A DNA stretch of 64,000 bases from Mycolicibacterium hassiacum DSM 44199. Lineage in GTDB: Bacteria; Actinomycetota; Actinomycetes; Mycobacteriales; Mycobacteriaceae. Under the pieces are notes generated by a model. The model was not told the origin of the DNA and did no database searches. It saw only the letters and a list, made by a program, of their open reading frames with translations. The translations under genes were made by a program, and so were the position numbers. How positions within the stretch are numbered: position 1 is the stretch's first letter; each line of letters starts with the position of its first letter. Positions 27,470 to 37,504 of the stretch are shown piece by piece. The stretch covers positions 1,054,001-1,118,000 of the forward strand of contig NZ_LR026975.1 in NCBI RefSeq assembly GCF_900603025.1, read 5' to 3'.

Positions 27470-28243
27470 GTGCGACCCACACCGGAGTGCTGGCTCACCG
27501 ACATGGACGGCGTGCTCGTGCGCGAGGAGCACGCCCTGCCGGGAGCCGCCGAGTTCCTGCAGCGCCTCATCGACCGGAAACGGCGGTTCCTGGTGCTGAC
27601 CAACAACTCGATCTTCACCCCGCGCGACCTGTCGGCACGGCTGGCGCGGTCGGGACTCCACGTCCCCGAGGAGGCCATCTGGACCTCGGCGCTGGCCACC
27701 GCGACCTTCTTGGCCGACCAGCTACCCGGCGGATCGGCCTACGTCATCGGTGAGGCGGGACTGACCACCGCACTGCACAACGTGGGCTACACCCTCACCG
27801 ACATCGACCCGGATTTCGTCGTGCTGGGGGAGACCCGAACCTACTCGTTCACCGCGATCACCAAGGCGATTCGGCTCATCCTGCAGGGGGCACGGTTCAT
27901 CGCCACCAACCCGGACGTCACCGGTCCGTCGCACGACGGACCGCTGCCGGCCACCGGGTCCGTCGCCGCGATGATCACCAAGGCGACCGGGCGCGAGCCG
28001 TACTTCGTCGGCAAGCCCAACCCGATGATGTTCCGCAGCGCGATGAACCGGATCCAGGCGCATTCGGAGAGCACGGTGATGGTCGGCGACCGGATGGACA
28101 CCGACGTGGTCGCCGGGATCGAGGCCGGCTTGGAGACCATCCTGGTGCTCACCGGCTCCACCAGCGCCGAGGAGATCGAGCGCTACCCGTTCCGGCCCAG
28201 CCGGGTGCTGCCGTCCATCGCCGACGTCATCGAACTGGTATGA
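27470..28243 (+). CDS. HAD-superfamily phosphatase, NagD-like
   Basis: 257 residues, subfamily IIA. Motif I DMDGVL with nucleophile Asp near residue 10, motif II TNNS, motif III Lys in GKPNP, motif IV GDRMDTD. Members dephosphorylate small phosphometabolites; the substrate is not evident. GTG at 27470 has a GGGGG ribosome-binding-like stretch. Overlaps the next gene by four bases (ATGA), so it is co-translated with the E1 dehydrogenase. Confidence 0.9.
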   Translation: MRPTPECWLTDMDGVLVREEHALPGAAEFLQRLIDRKRRFLVLTNNSIFTPRDLSARLARSGLHVPEEAIWTSALATATFLADQLPGGSAYVIGEAGLTTALHNVGYTLTDIDPDFVVLGETRTYSFTAITKAIRLILQGARFIATNPDVTGPSHDGPLPATGSVAAMITKATGREPYFVGKPNPMMFRSAMNRIQAHSESTVMVGDRMDTDVVAGIEAGLETILVLTGSTSAEEIERYPFRPSRVLPSIADVIELV

Positions 28244-30420
28244 CCCGACCCGGCGCCGAACCGCTCGATGAGCATTTCACCGCGACGGTCTCGGCGCTGG
28301 CTGCTCCGGCGGCCGCGCACTGGCCCGACGACGCCGCGCTGACCGCCGAACAGTGCCTGGCGCTGTTCGACGCGCAGCTGGGCAGCCGCCATCTGGACTT
28401 CGCGGCGCGGGTGCTGCGGGCCCGGGGCCGGGGCTACTACACCATCGGGTCGTCGGGACATGAGGGCAACGCCGCGGTCGCCGCCGCGCTGCGCCCCACC
28501 GATCCCGCGCTGCTGCACTATCGTTCGGGCGGCTTCTTTCTCGCCCGCGCCGCGCAGGTCGGCGGCAGCGACCCGATCCGCGACGTGCTGCTCGGGATGG
28601 CCGCCGCCGCCGAGGAACCCATCGCCGGCGGGCGGCACAAGGTCTTCGGCCGCGTCGACCTCAACATCATCCCGCAGACCTCGACCATCGCGTCGCATCT
28701 GCCGCGGGCCCTCGGCGTCGCGTTCTCGATCGCCCGCGCCAAGAAACTCGGCGTGGCGTGCCGCTGGCCCGACGACGCGGTGGTGGTGTGCAGTTTCGGC
28801 GATGCCTCGGTGAACCACTCGACGGCCGTCGGCGCCATCAACACGGCCCTGCACGCGGCCTATCAGGGCGTGCCGATCCCGCTGCTGCTGGTGTGCGAGG
28901 ACAACGAGTGGGGCATCAGCGTGCGCACCCCGCCCGGCTGGATCGAACACACCTACGCGCACCGCGAGGGCCTGGCCTACTTCAGCGCCGACGGTTCCGA
29001 TCTGCCGGCCACCTACCAGACCGCGGTCGCGGCAGCGGATTACGTGCGCACTCGGCGCCGCCCGGCCTTCCTGCATCTGCGGATGGTCCGGTTGATGGGT
29101 CATGCCGGAACGGACTACGAGCCGGGCTACCGGAACCCTGACGAGATCCGCGCCGACTACGCGCGGGATCCGCTGCTGCGCACCGCACGAATGCTGGTCG
29201 AGCACGGGGTGCTGACCCCGCAGCAGATCCTCGACCGCTATGAAGCCAAACGCGCCAACGTGATCCGGCTCGCCGACGACGTGGGCGAGCGGCCGCGGCT
29301 GGCATCGGCCGACGAGGTGATGCGCCCGCTGCGTGAGATGATCGACCGGGCGCGTGCCGTCACCCCGGGTTCGCTGGCGGCCTCCGTGCGTCCCCGGCAC
29401 GCCGAGACACACCTGACGGTCGCGGCCGCGATCAACCGGTCGCTGCACGACCTGCTCGACCGCTACCCGGAGGCGGTGGTCTTCGGCGAGGACGTCGCCC
29501 GCAAGGGCGGGGTGTACGGGGTCACCCGCGGGCTGCTGTCGGCCACCGGCGCGGCCCGGGTGTTCGACACCCTGCTCGACGAGCAGTCCGTCCTCGGACT
29601 GGCGCTCGGCGCCGGGCTGTCCGGGCTGCTGCCGATCGCGGAGATCCAGTACCTGGCCTACCTGCACAACGCGGCCGATCAGCTCCGCGGTGAGGCGGCC
29701 ACCCTGCAGTTCTTCACCAACCGCCAGTACCGCAACCCGATGGTGGTGCGGATCGCCGGGTTCGGATACCAGCGCGGATTCGGCGGGCACTTCCACAACG
29801 ACAACTCGATAGCGGCCCTGCGGGACATCCCCGGGGTGGTGATCGCATCCCCGGCCCGCCCCGACGACGCCGCCGCGATGTTGCACACCTGCGCGGCGGC
29901 CGCGCGTGAGGCCGGCGCGGTGTGCCTGTTCCTCGAACCGATCGCGCTGTATCACACCCGGGATCTGCACCACGACGGCGACGGCGGTTGGCTGGCACCG
30001 TATCCCGACACGGCCGTGCCGATCGGCGCGGCGCGGGTGTATGGCGACGGCACCGACCTGACCATGCTCACCTTCGGCAACGGGGTGCGGATGAGCCTGC
30101 GGGTGGCGCGGCGGCTGGCCGAACGGGGAATCGGCGCCCGCATCGTCGACCTGCGCTGGCTGGCGCCGCTGCCCGAGTCCGACATGCTGCGCGAGGCCGA
30201 CGCCACCGGCCGGGTCCTCGTCGTCGACGAGACCCGCCACAGCGGCGGTGTCGGCGAAGGGCTGCTCGCCGCGCTCGTCGAGCACGGCTATCGGGGCCGG
30301 ATGGCGCGGGTGGCCGGCCGCGACAGCTTCATCCCGCTCGGCGATGCGGCGCAGCAGGTGCTGCTCGGCGAGGACACCATCGAGGCGGCAGCGGTGAATC
30401 TGATGACCGATCCGGCTTGA
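28240..30420 (+). CDS. Fused alpha-beta E1 component, 2-oxoacid dehydrogenase type
   Basis: 726 residues in which the two E1 chains of a branched-chain or pyruvate-type dehydrogenase are joined. The alpha part (about 1-345) carries the thiamine diphosphate region [15 protein letters not shown]. The beta part (about 385-726) has [17 protein letters not shown] and [14 protein letters not shown]. Family enzymes decarboxylate a 2-oxoacid and pass the acyl group to a lipoyl E2. No E2 or E3 gene is adjacent, so it must borrow one or act as a free decarboxylase. It is followed after 12 bases by a CoA transferase. Confidence 0.88.
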   Translation: MTRPGAEPLDEHFTATVSALAAPAAAHWPDDAALTAEQCLALFDAQLGSRHLDFAARVLRARGRGYYTIGSSGHEGNAAVAAALRPTDPALLHYRSGGFFLARAAQVGGSDPIRDVLLGMAAAAEEPIAGGRHKVFGRVDLNIIPQTSTIASHLPRALGVAFSIARAKKLGVACRWPDDAVVVCSFGDASVNHSTAVGAINTALHAAYQGVPIPLLLVCEDNEWGISVRTPPGWIEHTYAHREGLAYFSADGSDLPATYQTAVAAADYVRTRRRPAFLHLRMVRLMGHAGTDYEPGYRNPDEIRADYARDPLLRTARMLVEHGVLTPQQILDRYEAKRANVIRLADDVGERPRLASADEVMRPLREMIDRARAVTPGSLAASVRPRHAETHLTVAAAINRSLHDLLDRYPEAVVFGEDVARKGGVYGVTRGLLSATGAARVFDTLLDEQSVLGLALGAGLSGLLPIAEIQYLAYLHNAADQLRGEAATLQFFTNRQYRNPMVVRIAGFGYQRGFGGHFHNDNSIAALRDIPGVVIASPARPDDAAAMLHTCAAAAREAGAVCLFLEPIALYHTRDLHHDGDGGWLAPYPDTAVPIGAARVYGDGTDLTMLTFGNGVRMSLRVARRLAERGIGARIVDLRWLAPLPESDMLREADATGRVLVVDETRHSGGVGEGLLAALVEHGYRGRMARVAGRDSFIPLGDAAQQVLLGEDTIEAAAVNLMTDPA

Positions 30421-30432
30421 TAACTTGACCCG

Positions 30433-31638
30433 GTGATCGCTTCGCCGGACGTCACCCGACCGCTGGCCGGGGTGCGCATTGTCGAGATCTCGAGTTTCGT
30501 CGCGGTCCCGCTGGCCGGGATGACCCTGGCCCAGTTGGGTGCCCAGGTGATCCGGGTCGACCCGATCGGCGGTGCGGCCGACTACCACCGGTGGCCGCAG
30601 ACCGCCGACGGGGTGAGCATCTACTGGGCCGGCCTGAACAAGGGCAAGCGCTCGGTGGCCGCCGACATGCGCTCGGCCGACGGGCAGGAACTGGTACAGC
30701 GGCTGATCGTCGACGCCGGCGTGCTCATCACGAATGTCGCAGGACGGCAATGGCATTCCTACGAGACCCTGTCCGCGATGCGGCCGGACCTGATCCACGT
30801 CGAGGTGTGGGGGCGCGCCGACGGCGGCACCGGGGTGGACTACACCGTCAACGCCGGCATCGGGTTCCCCCTGGTGACCGGCCCCGCCGAACACACCGGA
30901 CCGGTCAACCACGTGCTGCCCGCCTGGGACGTCAGCTGCGGGCTCTACACCGCACTGGCCGTGGTCACCGCGCTGCGGCACCGCGACGCCACCGGGCAGG
31001 GCCAGCAGATCACCATTCCGCTGGAGAACGTGGCGCTGGCCACCGCCGGCAACCTGAGCTTCCTGTCCGAGGCGATGATCAACCACACCGACCGCGAGCG
31101 GATCGGCAACGCGGTCTACGGCCAGTACGGCCAGGACTTCACCAGCAGCGACGGGGTGTCGTTCATGGTGGTGACGTTGACGCCGCGCCACTTCCGCGAC
31201 CTCACCGAACTGACCGGCACCACCGAGGAGGTCGCCGCGCTCGCCGAATCCCTCGGGGCGGACTTCGCCGACGAGGGTGAACGGTACCGCCACCGCGAGG
31301 CGTTGACCGAACTGTTCCGGCCGTGGTTCGCCGCGCACACCGCGGCCGAGATCACCGAGGCGCTGTCGGCCCGCTCGGTGCTGTGGGAGCGCTACCGCAC
31401 CTTCGCCGAGGCCGCCGCCGATCAGCGGGTGACCGCCAACCCGCTGTTCACCGAACTCGACCAGCCGCGGATCGGCCGCTACCTTGCGCCCGGGCTGCCG
31501 CTGGCCATCGACGGCAGTTACCCGGCGCCGGAACCCGCTCCCGCGCTCGGTGACCACACCGCCGAGGTGCTGCGCGAGTGGCTCGGGCTCAGCGCCGAGG
31601 AGATCGCGAAGCTGACCGACGCCGGCACGGTGGCATGA
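30433..31638 (+). CDS. Class III CoA transferase, mesaconyl-CoA isomerase-like
   Basis: 401 residues, CaiB/BaiF family. The proposed catalytic Asp lies in PAWDVSCG near residue 170. From memory the sequence resembles Chloroflexus mesaconyl-C1-CoA:C4-CoA transferase (2-methylfumaryl-CoA isomerase) across its length, for example AGLNKGKRSV and the VNHVLPAWD block. That enzyme moves CoA within a C5 dicarboxylate. The exact substrate here is unproven. GTG at 30433; ATGA overlap with the thioesterase. Confidence 0.8.
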   Translation: MIASPDVTRPLAGVRIVEISSFVAVPLAGMTLAQLGAQVIRVDPIGGAADYHRWPQTADGVSIYWAGLNKGKRSVAADMRSADGQELVQRLIVDAGVLITNVAGRQWHSYETLSAMRPDLIHVEVWGRADGGTGVDYTVNAGIGFPLVTGPAEHTGPVNHVLPAWDVSCGLYTALAVVTALRHRDATGQGQQITIPLENVALATAGNLSFLSEAMINHTDRERIGNAVYGQYGQDFTSSDGVSFMVVTLTPRHFRDLTELTGTTEEVAALAESLGADFADEGERYRHREALTELFRPWFAAHTAAEITEALSARSVLWERYRTFAEAAADQRVTANPLFTELDQPRIGRYLAPGLPLAIDGSYPAPEPAPALGDHTAEVLREWLGLSAEEIAKLTDAGTVA

Positions 31639-32438
31639 GCGAACTGCTCCGGCTGCTCGACGTCCGGCAGGAGGCCGACGCCGACAGCTGGTCCGGTGCG
31701 GCCGCCGGACCGGCGGGAAAACGCGCATACGGCGGCCAGCTCGCCGCGCAGACTCTGGCGGCCGCCTGCCGCACCGTTCCCGCCGACCGGCCGCCGACCA
31801 ACATGCACCTGCAGTTCCTGCGCGCCGGTGACGCCGCCACACCGGTGCGCTACACCGTGACCCGGGTCTACGACGGCCGCACCGCGGCGACGCGGCGCGT
31901 CGACTCGTACCAGGGGGAGCGGCTGCTGACCACCGCCAGCGTGTCGTTCGCGGCCACCCTGCCGGGACCGGAACACGGTCACCGCGGATCGCCGCCGGGT
32001 GATCCCGAGACCCTGGCGCGCACCGGTCCGGCCGGCCCGGCACCGTCGCTGCCGCTCGACGAGCTCGACATCCGGATCTCCGACACCGGAACCGGCACCG
32101 GATTCGTGCGGCGGCTGTGGTGGCGCACCACGGTGCGGCTGCCCGACGATCCGCTGGTGCATACGCTGATCGCGGTGTACGTCACCGACGTCTACATGAT
32201 CGACCCCGCCCTGCGGGTGCACGGCCATTCGATGGCGGCCCGCACCCACCGCAGCGGCACCACCGACACGGCGATCTGGTTGCACCGGCCGGTGCGCGCC
32301 GATCGGTGGAATCTGCTGGAGACCTCGTCCCCCGCCGCCGCGCGGGGACGCGGTGTGGTCACCGGCAGCCTGATCGGCGTCGACGGCGCGATCGCGGCCA
32401 CGCTGGTGCAGGAAGGTCTTATCGCCGAACGGGAATGA
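31635..32438 (+). CDS. Acyl-CoA thioesterase, TesB-like
   Basis: 267 residues from ATG 31635 (overlapping the CoA transferase stop). Double hot-dog thioesterase II layout: YGGQLAAQTLAAA in the first half, and the second half with HSMAARTH and GSLIG. It would hydrolyse the CoA ester made or rearranged by the preceding enzymes. Its last 20 bases overlap the 3' end of the convergent fusion gene. Confidence 0.85.
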   Translation: MSELLRLLDVRQEADADSWSGAAAGPAGKRAYGGQLAAQTLAAACRTVPADRPPTNMHLQFLRAGDAATPVRYTVTRVYDGRTAATRRVDSYQGERLLTTASVSFAATLPGPEHGHRGSPPGDPETLARTGPAGPAPSLPLDELDIRISDTGTGTGFVRRLWWRTTVRLPDDPLVHTLIAVYVTDVYMIDPALRVHGHSMAARTHRSGTTDTAIWLHRPVRADRWNLLETSSPAAARGRGVVTGSLIGVDGAIAATLVQEGLIAERE

Positions 32439-34899
32439 GCCGCGGCTGGGTGGTTCGGTCGGCGAGCCGGCGCCGTACCGCGGTCACCGCACGGGTCAGC
32501 GCCACCCCGACGGCCAGCGATGCCGCGACACCGATCGCCGGGTGACCCTCGAACAGCTCATACACCTGGTAGTGCACCAGGTAGGTGTACAGCGAAGCCT
32601 CGGCCAGCGTCCCGGCGACCGCCGTCACCGCCGCCGGACAGCGGATCGTCGGCACCCAGATCAGCAACACCAGCCCGACCAACACGATCGCGCCGCGCAC
32701 CGGGTTGTCGAAGTAGCCGTACAGGCCGACGGCGAGCACGGTGGTCACCACCGCTCGCTGCCAGTTCGTCGCCGCCTTGGCGGCGGCCCAGCCGACCGCG
32801 AAGAACCAGAACGCCAGCATGGTGAACCACGCGTCGCGGCCCAGGCCGAGCCCGAGGATGTCGTAGCGCAGCGCCAACCCGACCGCCAGAAACGCCATCG
32901 CGACGGTGAACGGCCACTGCCGTTCCAGCCGGTCGGCCAGCGGCAGCCAGAACACCAGCGCCAGCAGCACCAGCGTCCACACCAGGACCTCGACGAACCA
33001 CAGCCGACCCGCCGTCATGCTGTCGTGCGGGCCGAGGAACTTGTTCGCCAGCAACAGGTTCGACCAGGTGTAGTCGTCGGTGAGCAGCAGTGCGATCGCG
33101 ATCCACAGCACCGACGGCACCGCGATCCAGGCGATCGTCGACCACAGGTGGCGGACCCGGTCGGTGCGCGACACCGGGGTCTGGCAGAACCGGCCGAAGT
33201 TGTAGCCCGCGACGCCCAACAGGACATGCGCCCCGCCCCAGATCGTGAACAGTTCGGCGTGGGAACCGACGATGAGCACGATCGCCGCCGCGCGCAACGC
33301 GACGCTGGTCTCCAGGCCGGCCCACCGGCCCGCGCGGCGGGGGCGGGCCGCGGCCTGCAGTTCGCGGATCGGCGTGCGCGGCCAGTCGGCGGGCAGCCGG
33401 CCCAGCAGCCGCTGCAGCCGCACCGTCACCGTCACGTAGGACAGTGAATTGCCGCCCAGGTCAACGAAGGTGGCGGCGGGGTCGATGGTGGCCGGGTCGA
33501 GGTGCAGCACCTCGGCGAACAGTTCACGCACGTCCGACGCCGAGGTGGGAGCGTCGGCGCCGGCGCTGTGGGCCAGCCGCCGTACGGCCGGATAGTCCGG
33601 TTTGCCCGATTCGAGCAGCGGCAGCTCGTCGACGGCGACCGCCCGCACCGCGCCGGCGGGGACCCCGGCGGCGTCGGCGGCGGCCCGCGCCACCGTCTGC
33701 GGGTCGTGGCCGCCGGTCGCGGCCACCGCGAGGCGGTCGCCGTCGCCGGTGCACAGCGCGGTGATGCCCTGGTCGCGCAGCGCGGTCTCGACCCGGTGCA
33801 GATCGATGCGCAGGCCGTACAGTTTGACGAACCGGCTGGTGCGGCCGACCACCTCGTACAGCCCGTCCGGGGCGCGGCGGGCGATGTCACCGGTGCGCAG
33901 CGTCTCGACGGTCTTGCCCAACGCGAGATCGTCCGGCCCGTGCGCGTAGCCCATCATCACGTTGGGGCCGCGGTAGACCAGTTCGCCGACCTCGTCGCCC
34001 GGCCAGCCGTCGACCGGTTCGATGCTGAACGAACCGCCGGGCACCGGCCGGCCGATCGCGCCGGGCCGGGTCAGCGCCAGTTCCGGCGGCAGATACGCCA
34101 TGCGGGCGGTCGCCTCGGTCGCCCCGTACATCACGTACAGGTCGAAACCCGCTCGCCGGCCGAGTTCGGCGAATCGCCTCACCCGCTCCGGCGGCATCCG
34201 GCCGCCGGCCTGGGTGACGTAGCGCAGATCGGGTGTGCTCGAGCCGTCGAACCCGATGCGCTCGAGCAGTTCGAACGTGTACGGCACCCCGGCGAACGAG
34301 GTGCCGCGGTGACGGCGGAACAGGTCCCAGAACTGTTCGTCGACCACCGATCTGTCGGTGAGGATCAGCCCCGCGCCGACCAGCAGGTGGCTGTGGATCA
34401 CCGACAGCCCGTAGCAGTACGACATCGGCAAAGTGGTTGCCGCCCGGTCGGTTTCGCGCAGGCCCAGATAGTCGGCGATCACCGTGGCGTTGGAGATGAG
34501 GTTGGTGCGCGACAACCGCACCAGCTTCGGCGAGCCGGTGCTGCCCGACGTCGACAGCAGCAGGGTCAGGTCGTCGTGCAGCTGCCGGTGCGGGTCGCCC
34601 GTTCGGCGGTGCACGCCGGCGGCGTCGATCACGATGTCGGGCCGGTAGGTGCTTTCGATCGCGGAGTGGTCGCGCCCGGCCGGCAGCGGCAGCACCACAT
34701 GACCGGCGGCCAGCGCGCCGAGGTAGTGCACCAGCGTGGCGATGTCGTTGCGGGTCTCGATGAGCACCAGGCGGCGGGGACCGGCGAGGTGAGCGGCGAC
34801 GGTCTCGACCCGGTCGGCGAGTTCGCGGTAGCTCAGCTGCGCGTGGTCGGTGCCGACCGCGAAGCGCTCGCCGTAGCCGCGCAGGTGCGCGACGATCAT
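32419..34899 (-). CDS. Adenylation-carrier-acyltransferase fusion protein
   Basis: 826 residues with three parts. Residues 1 to about 445 form an AMP-binding adenylation domain (core STSGSTGSPKL, then YGATEA, then RTGDIA). About 455-525 is a phosphopantetheine carrier domain with the attachment Ser in GGNSL near residue 485. About 540-815 is a membrane region with roughly ten hydrophobic helices and C-terminal LVHYQVYELF, like acyltransferase-3 (OafA-type) proteins. I infer it activates a carboxylic acid, loads it on its own carrier and passes it to a membrane acceptor. Start codon overlaps the stop of the iron-type ABC ATPase, so it is the last gene of that operon. Confidence 0.82.
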   Translation of the reverse strand: MIVAHLRGYGERFAVGTDHAQLSYRELADRVETVAAHLAGPRRLVLIETRNDIATLVHYLGALAAGHVVLPLPAGRDHSAIESTYRPDIVIDAAGVHRRTGDPHRQLHDDLTLLLSTSGSTGSPKLVRLSRTNLISNATVIADYLGLRETDRAATTLPMSYCYGLSVIHSHLLVGAGLILTDRSVVDEQFWDLFRRHRGTSFAGVPYTFELLERIGFDGSSTPDLRYVTQAGGRMPPERVRRFAELGRRAGFDLYVMYGATEATARMAYLPPELALTRPGAIGRPVPGGSFSIEPVDGWPGDEVGELVYRGPNVMMGYAHGPDDLALGKTVETLRTGDIARRAPDGLYEVVGRTSRFVKLYGLRIDLHRVETALRDQGITALCTGDGDRLAVAATGGHDPQTVARAAADAAGVPAGAVRAVAVDELPLLESGKPDYPAVRRLAHSAGADAPTSASDVRELFAEVLHLDPATIDPAATFVDLGGNSLSYVTVTVRLQRLLGRLPADWPRTPIRELQAAARPRRAGRWAGLETSVALRAAAIVLIVGSHAELFTIWGGAHVLLGVAGYNFGRFCQTPVSRTDRVRHLWSTIAWIAVPSVLWIAIALLLTDDYTWSNLLLANKFLGPHDSMTAGRLWFVEVLVWTLVLLALVFWLPLADRLERQWPFTVAMAFLAVGLALRYDILGLGLGRDAWFTMLAFWFFAVGWAAAKAATNWQRAVVTTVLAVGLYGYFDNPVRGAIVLVGLVLLIWVPTIRCPAAVTAVAGTLAEASLYTYLVHYQVYELFEGHPAIGVAASLAVGVALTRAVTAVRRRLADRTTQPRLIPVRR

Positions 34900-35933
34900 C
34901 GCAGGACCACTCCGCGGCCCCGCAGCTCGATACGCACCTTGGTGTCCGGGCGCGGGGGCTCGATGCTGTGCTGGCGCACCACGATCGGTTCGCCGTCGCC
35001 GCCGGGGTCGATGGTCAACAGCACGTCATGGCCGAGGAACTCCACCGCCAGCACCCGGCCCACCGTGGTTGGGTCCGCGGTGTCCGAGATCGGGGTCGCG
35101 ACAACCTGTTCCGGACGAAGCACCAGCGTGCCGGCGCCGTTGTCGCCGGTCACCGGGATGCGTCCGAGCGCACAGTCGGCGACGCCGTCGGTCACCACGC
35201 ACGGCACCGTGATGCAGTCGCCGAGGAACCGGGCGGTGAACAGGTCGGTGGGCTCGCGGTACACCTGCTGCGGCGGGCCGATCTGGGTGAACCGCCCGTC
35301 GCGCATCACCGCGATCTGGTGGGCGATCGACATCGCCTCCTCCTGATCGTGGGTGACCAGCAGCGTGGTCACACCGCGTTCGGCGAGCAGCGCCGCCACC
35401 GCTTTGCGGGTCGCGGCGCGCAGGCCGGTGTCGAGCGCGCTGAACGGTTCGTCGAGCAGCATCAGCTTCGGGCTGCGGGCCAGGGCGCGGGCCAGCGCGA
35501 CCCGCTGTTGTTGGCCTCCGGAGAGCTGGTGCGGGCGGCGGTGCGCGAACGACGGGTCCAGCGAGACGGTTTCGAGCAACTCGGCGACCCGCTCGCGGAT
35601 CGCCCGGCGGCCGAGCCCGCGCAGTCCGTAGGCGATGTTCTGGCCGACGGTCAGGTGTGGGAACAACGCCCCGTCCTGGGCCACGTAGCCGACGGCGCGT
35701 CGGTGCGGGGCCACCCCGCCGTCCGGTCCGGCGACCCGGCGGCCGGCGATGGTCACCGAGCCGGCATCGGGCTGTTCGAACCCGGCGATCAGCCGCAGCA
35801 GCGTGGTCTTCCCGCAGCCCGAAGCCCCGACCACCGCGGTGACGGTGCCCTCCGGGACGTCGAGGTCGACGTGGTCGAGCACCGTGTGGGCGCCGAACGA
35901 CTTCGTCAGGCCACGGATCTCCAGCAGGCTCAT
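34896..35933 (-). CDS. Iron(III)-type ABC transporter ATP-binding protein
   Basis: 345 residues. Walker A GASGCGKT, signature LSGGQQQR, Walker B MLLDEPFSALD, His of the H-loop in VTHDQEE; a C-terminal TOBE-like regulatory part follows residue 240. It belongs to the FbpC/PotA-like group importing ferric iron or similar. ATG at 35933 overlaps the permease stop by four bases and its own stop overlaps the fusion gene start. Confidence 0.9.
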   Translation of the reverse strand: MSLLEIRGLTKSFGAHTVLDHVDLDVPEGTVTAVVGASGCGKTTLLRLIAGFEQPDAGSVTIAGRRVAGPDGGVAPHRRAVGYVAQDGALFPHLTVGQNIAYGLRGLGRRAIRERVAELLETVSLDPSFAHRRPHQLSGGQQQRVALARALARSPKLMLLDEPFSALDTGLRAATRKAVAALLAERGVTTLLVTHDQEEAMSIAHQIAVMRDGRFTQIGPPQQVYREPTDLFTARFLGDCITVPCVVTDGVADCALGRIPVTGDNGAGTLVLRPEQVVATPISDTADPTTVGRVLAVEFLGHDVLLTIDPGGDGEPIVVRQHSIEPPRPDTKVRIELRGRGVVLR

Positions 35934-37504
35934 AGCGCGGCCGCCTTCGTCGACTGGCGGAACAGGATGACCGTCACCGGTATCGCCAGGACGACCAGCA
36001 CCAGTGCGTACGGCGCGGCCGCCGCGTAGTCGAGCTCGCTGGACAGCGACCAGAACCGCATCGCCAACGTGTTGGTGCCGGTCGGGGCGAGCAGCAGGGT
36101 GGCGGTCAGTTCGGTGGCCACCGCGACGAACACCAGCGACGCCCCGGCGGCCGCGGCGGGCGCGGTGAGCCGCAACGTCACCCGCAGGAACGTCGCGGCC
36201 GGCGACGCGCCCAGCGAGCGGGACGCCTCCTCCAGGCCGGGGGGCACCTGGGCGAGCCCGGCGCGGACGTTGATCAGGGCCCGTGGCATGAACAGCAGCA
36301 CATAGGCGAACACGATCAGCGGCATGCTCTGATAGAGCGGGCGGGCGAGCTGAATCGCGACCGTGACCAGGGCCAGCGCGGTGACGATGCCGGGCAGGGA
36401 ACTGGTCACGTAGTTCGCGCCCTCGACGGCGCGGGCGAGAAAGCCGCTGGAGCGCACCGCGACCCAGGCGACCGGGTAGGCCAGCATGGTGGTGATCACC
36501 GCGGCGGTGGCCGCCAGGCCGATGGTCTGGCTCAGCGAGCTGGTGATGTCGCCGATGTCCCACACCCCGGTGCCGCCGATCCACAGCCAGCGCAGCAGCG
36601 TCCACAGCGGCACCCCGATCGACAGCACCGCCAGCGCGGTGAGTGCCAGGGTGGCGGGGATGACGCTGTGGCGCAGGTGGATCGGTGTGGCGGTCCGTTG
36701 CGCGCCGGAGCCGATGCGGGCGAAGCGGGCCGGGCCGCGCGCGGCGGCCTCGGCGACCAGCAGCAGCACGCACAGCGCGACCAGCACGCTGGCCAGCATG
36801 CTGCCGGCGGCGCCGTCGAAGTTCACCTGGAACTGCTGGAAGATCGCCACGGTGAAGGTCTCGAACCGCACCATGGCGAACGCGCCGTACTCGGCCAGCA
36901 GATGCAGCGCGATCAGCAGGCCGCCGCCGAGAATCGCCAGTCGCAGCTGCGGCAACACCACCCGGAAGAACACCTCGAAGGTGTTGGAGCCGAGCGCCCG
37001 CGCGGATTCCTCGACCGCGGGATCCAGCCGGCGCAGTGTCGCCGCGACCGGCAGGTACAGGAACGGGAAGTAGGACAGCGTGGTCACCAGCACCCCGGCC
37101 CACAGCCCGTGCAGTGACGGCACCACACCGACCCAGGCGTAGCTGTTGACGAATGCCGGGACCGCCAGCGGGGCAACGAACAACGGACGCCACAGCGCCC
37201 GGCCCGGCAGGTCGGTGCGCTCCACCAGCCAGGCCACCCCGACCCCGATCAGCACGCACAGCGGCACGGTGACGAGCACCAGCGCGACCGTGTTGAACAG
37301 CAGATCGGCCACCCGGGGCCGGACCACCAACTCGTAGGCGCGGTGCCAGCCGACCGACACGATGCCCCACAGCACGTAGCCGATCGGGATACCCGTCGCG
37401 GCCACCAGCACGGCGACGATCGCCGCGACGAGCGGATGTGGCCGGGCGCCGCCGACCGACCGTGCGGCCGGGGCGGCGGGGGTCGCGACGGCGGGGACAG
37501 CCAC
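35930..37504 (-). CDS. Iron(III)-type ABC transporter permease, two fused domains
   Basis: 524 residues from GTG 37504, about 12 membrane helices, and two copies of the permease-ATPase contact loop (EEASRSLGA in the second half, EESARALGS in the first), as in FbpB-type ferric permeases. It directly follows the binding-protein gene with no gap. The first 20 residues are Ala/Pro-rich and cytoplasmic. Confidence 0.9.
   Translation of the reverse strand: MAVPAVATPAAPAARSVGGARPHPLVAAIVAVLVAATGIPIGYVLWGIVSVGWHRAYELVVRPRVADLLFNTVALVLVTVPLCVLIGVGVAWLVERTDLPGRALWRPLFVAPLAVPAFVNSYAWVGVVPSLHGLWAGVLVTTLSYFPFLYLPVAATLRRLDPAVEESARALGSNTFEVFFRVVLPQLRLAILGGGLLIALHLLAEYGAFAMVRFETFTVAIFQQFQVNFDGAAGSMLASVLVALCVLLLVAEAAARGPARFARIGSGAQRTATPIHLRHSVIPATLALTALAVLSIGVPLWTLLRWLWIGGTGVWDIGDITSSLSQTIGLAATAAVITTMLAYPVAWVAVRSSGFLARAVEGANYVTSSLPGIVTALALVTVAIQLARPLYQSMPLIVFAYVLLFMPRALINVRAGLAQVPPGLEEASRSLGASPAATFLRVTLRLTAPAAAAGASLVFVAVATELTATLLLAPTGTNTLAMRFWSLSSELDYAAAAPYALVLVVLAIPVTVILFRQSTKAAAL

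Noticed and set aside
28183..32043. 1286-codon open frame on the minus strand
   Set aside because: It is antisense to four clear enzyme genes, Arg/Gly/His-rich and without domain motifs. Such shadows are expected at this GC content. The same holds for long frames opposite 18785-21613, 12938-14527, 33502-35346 and 58392-60905.
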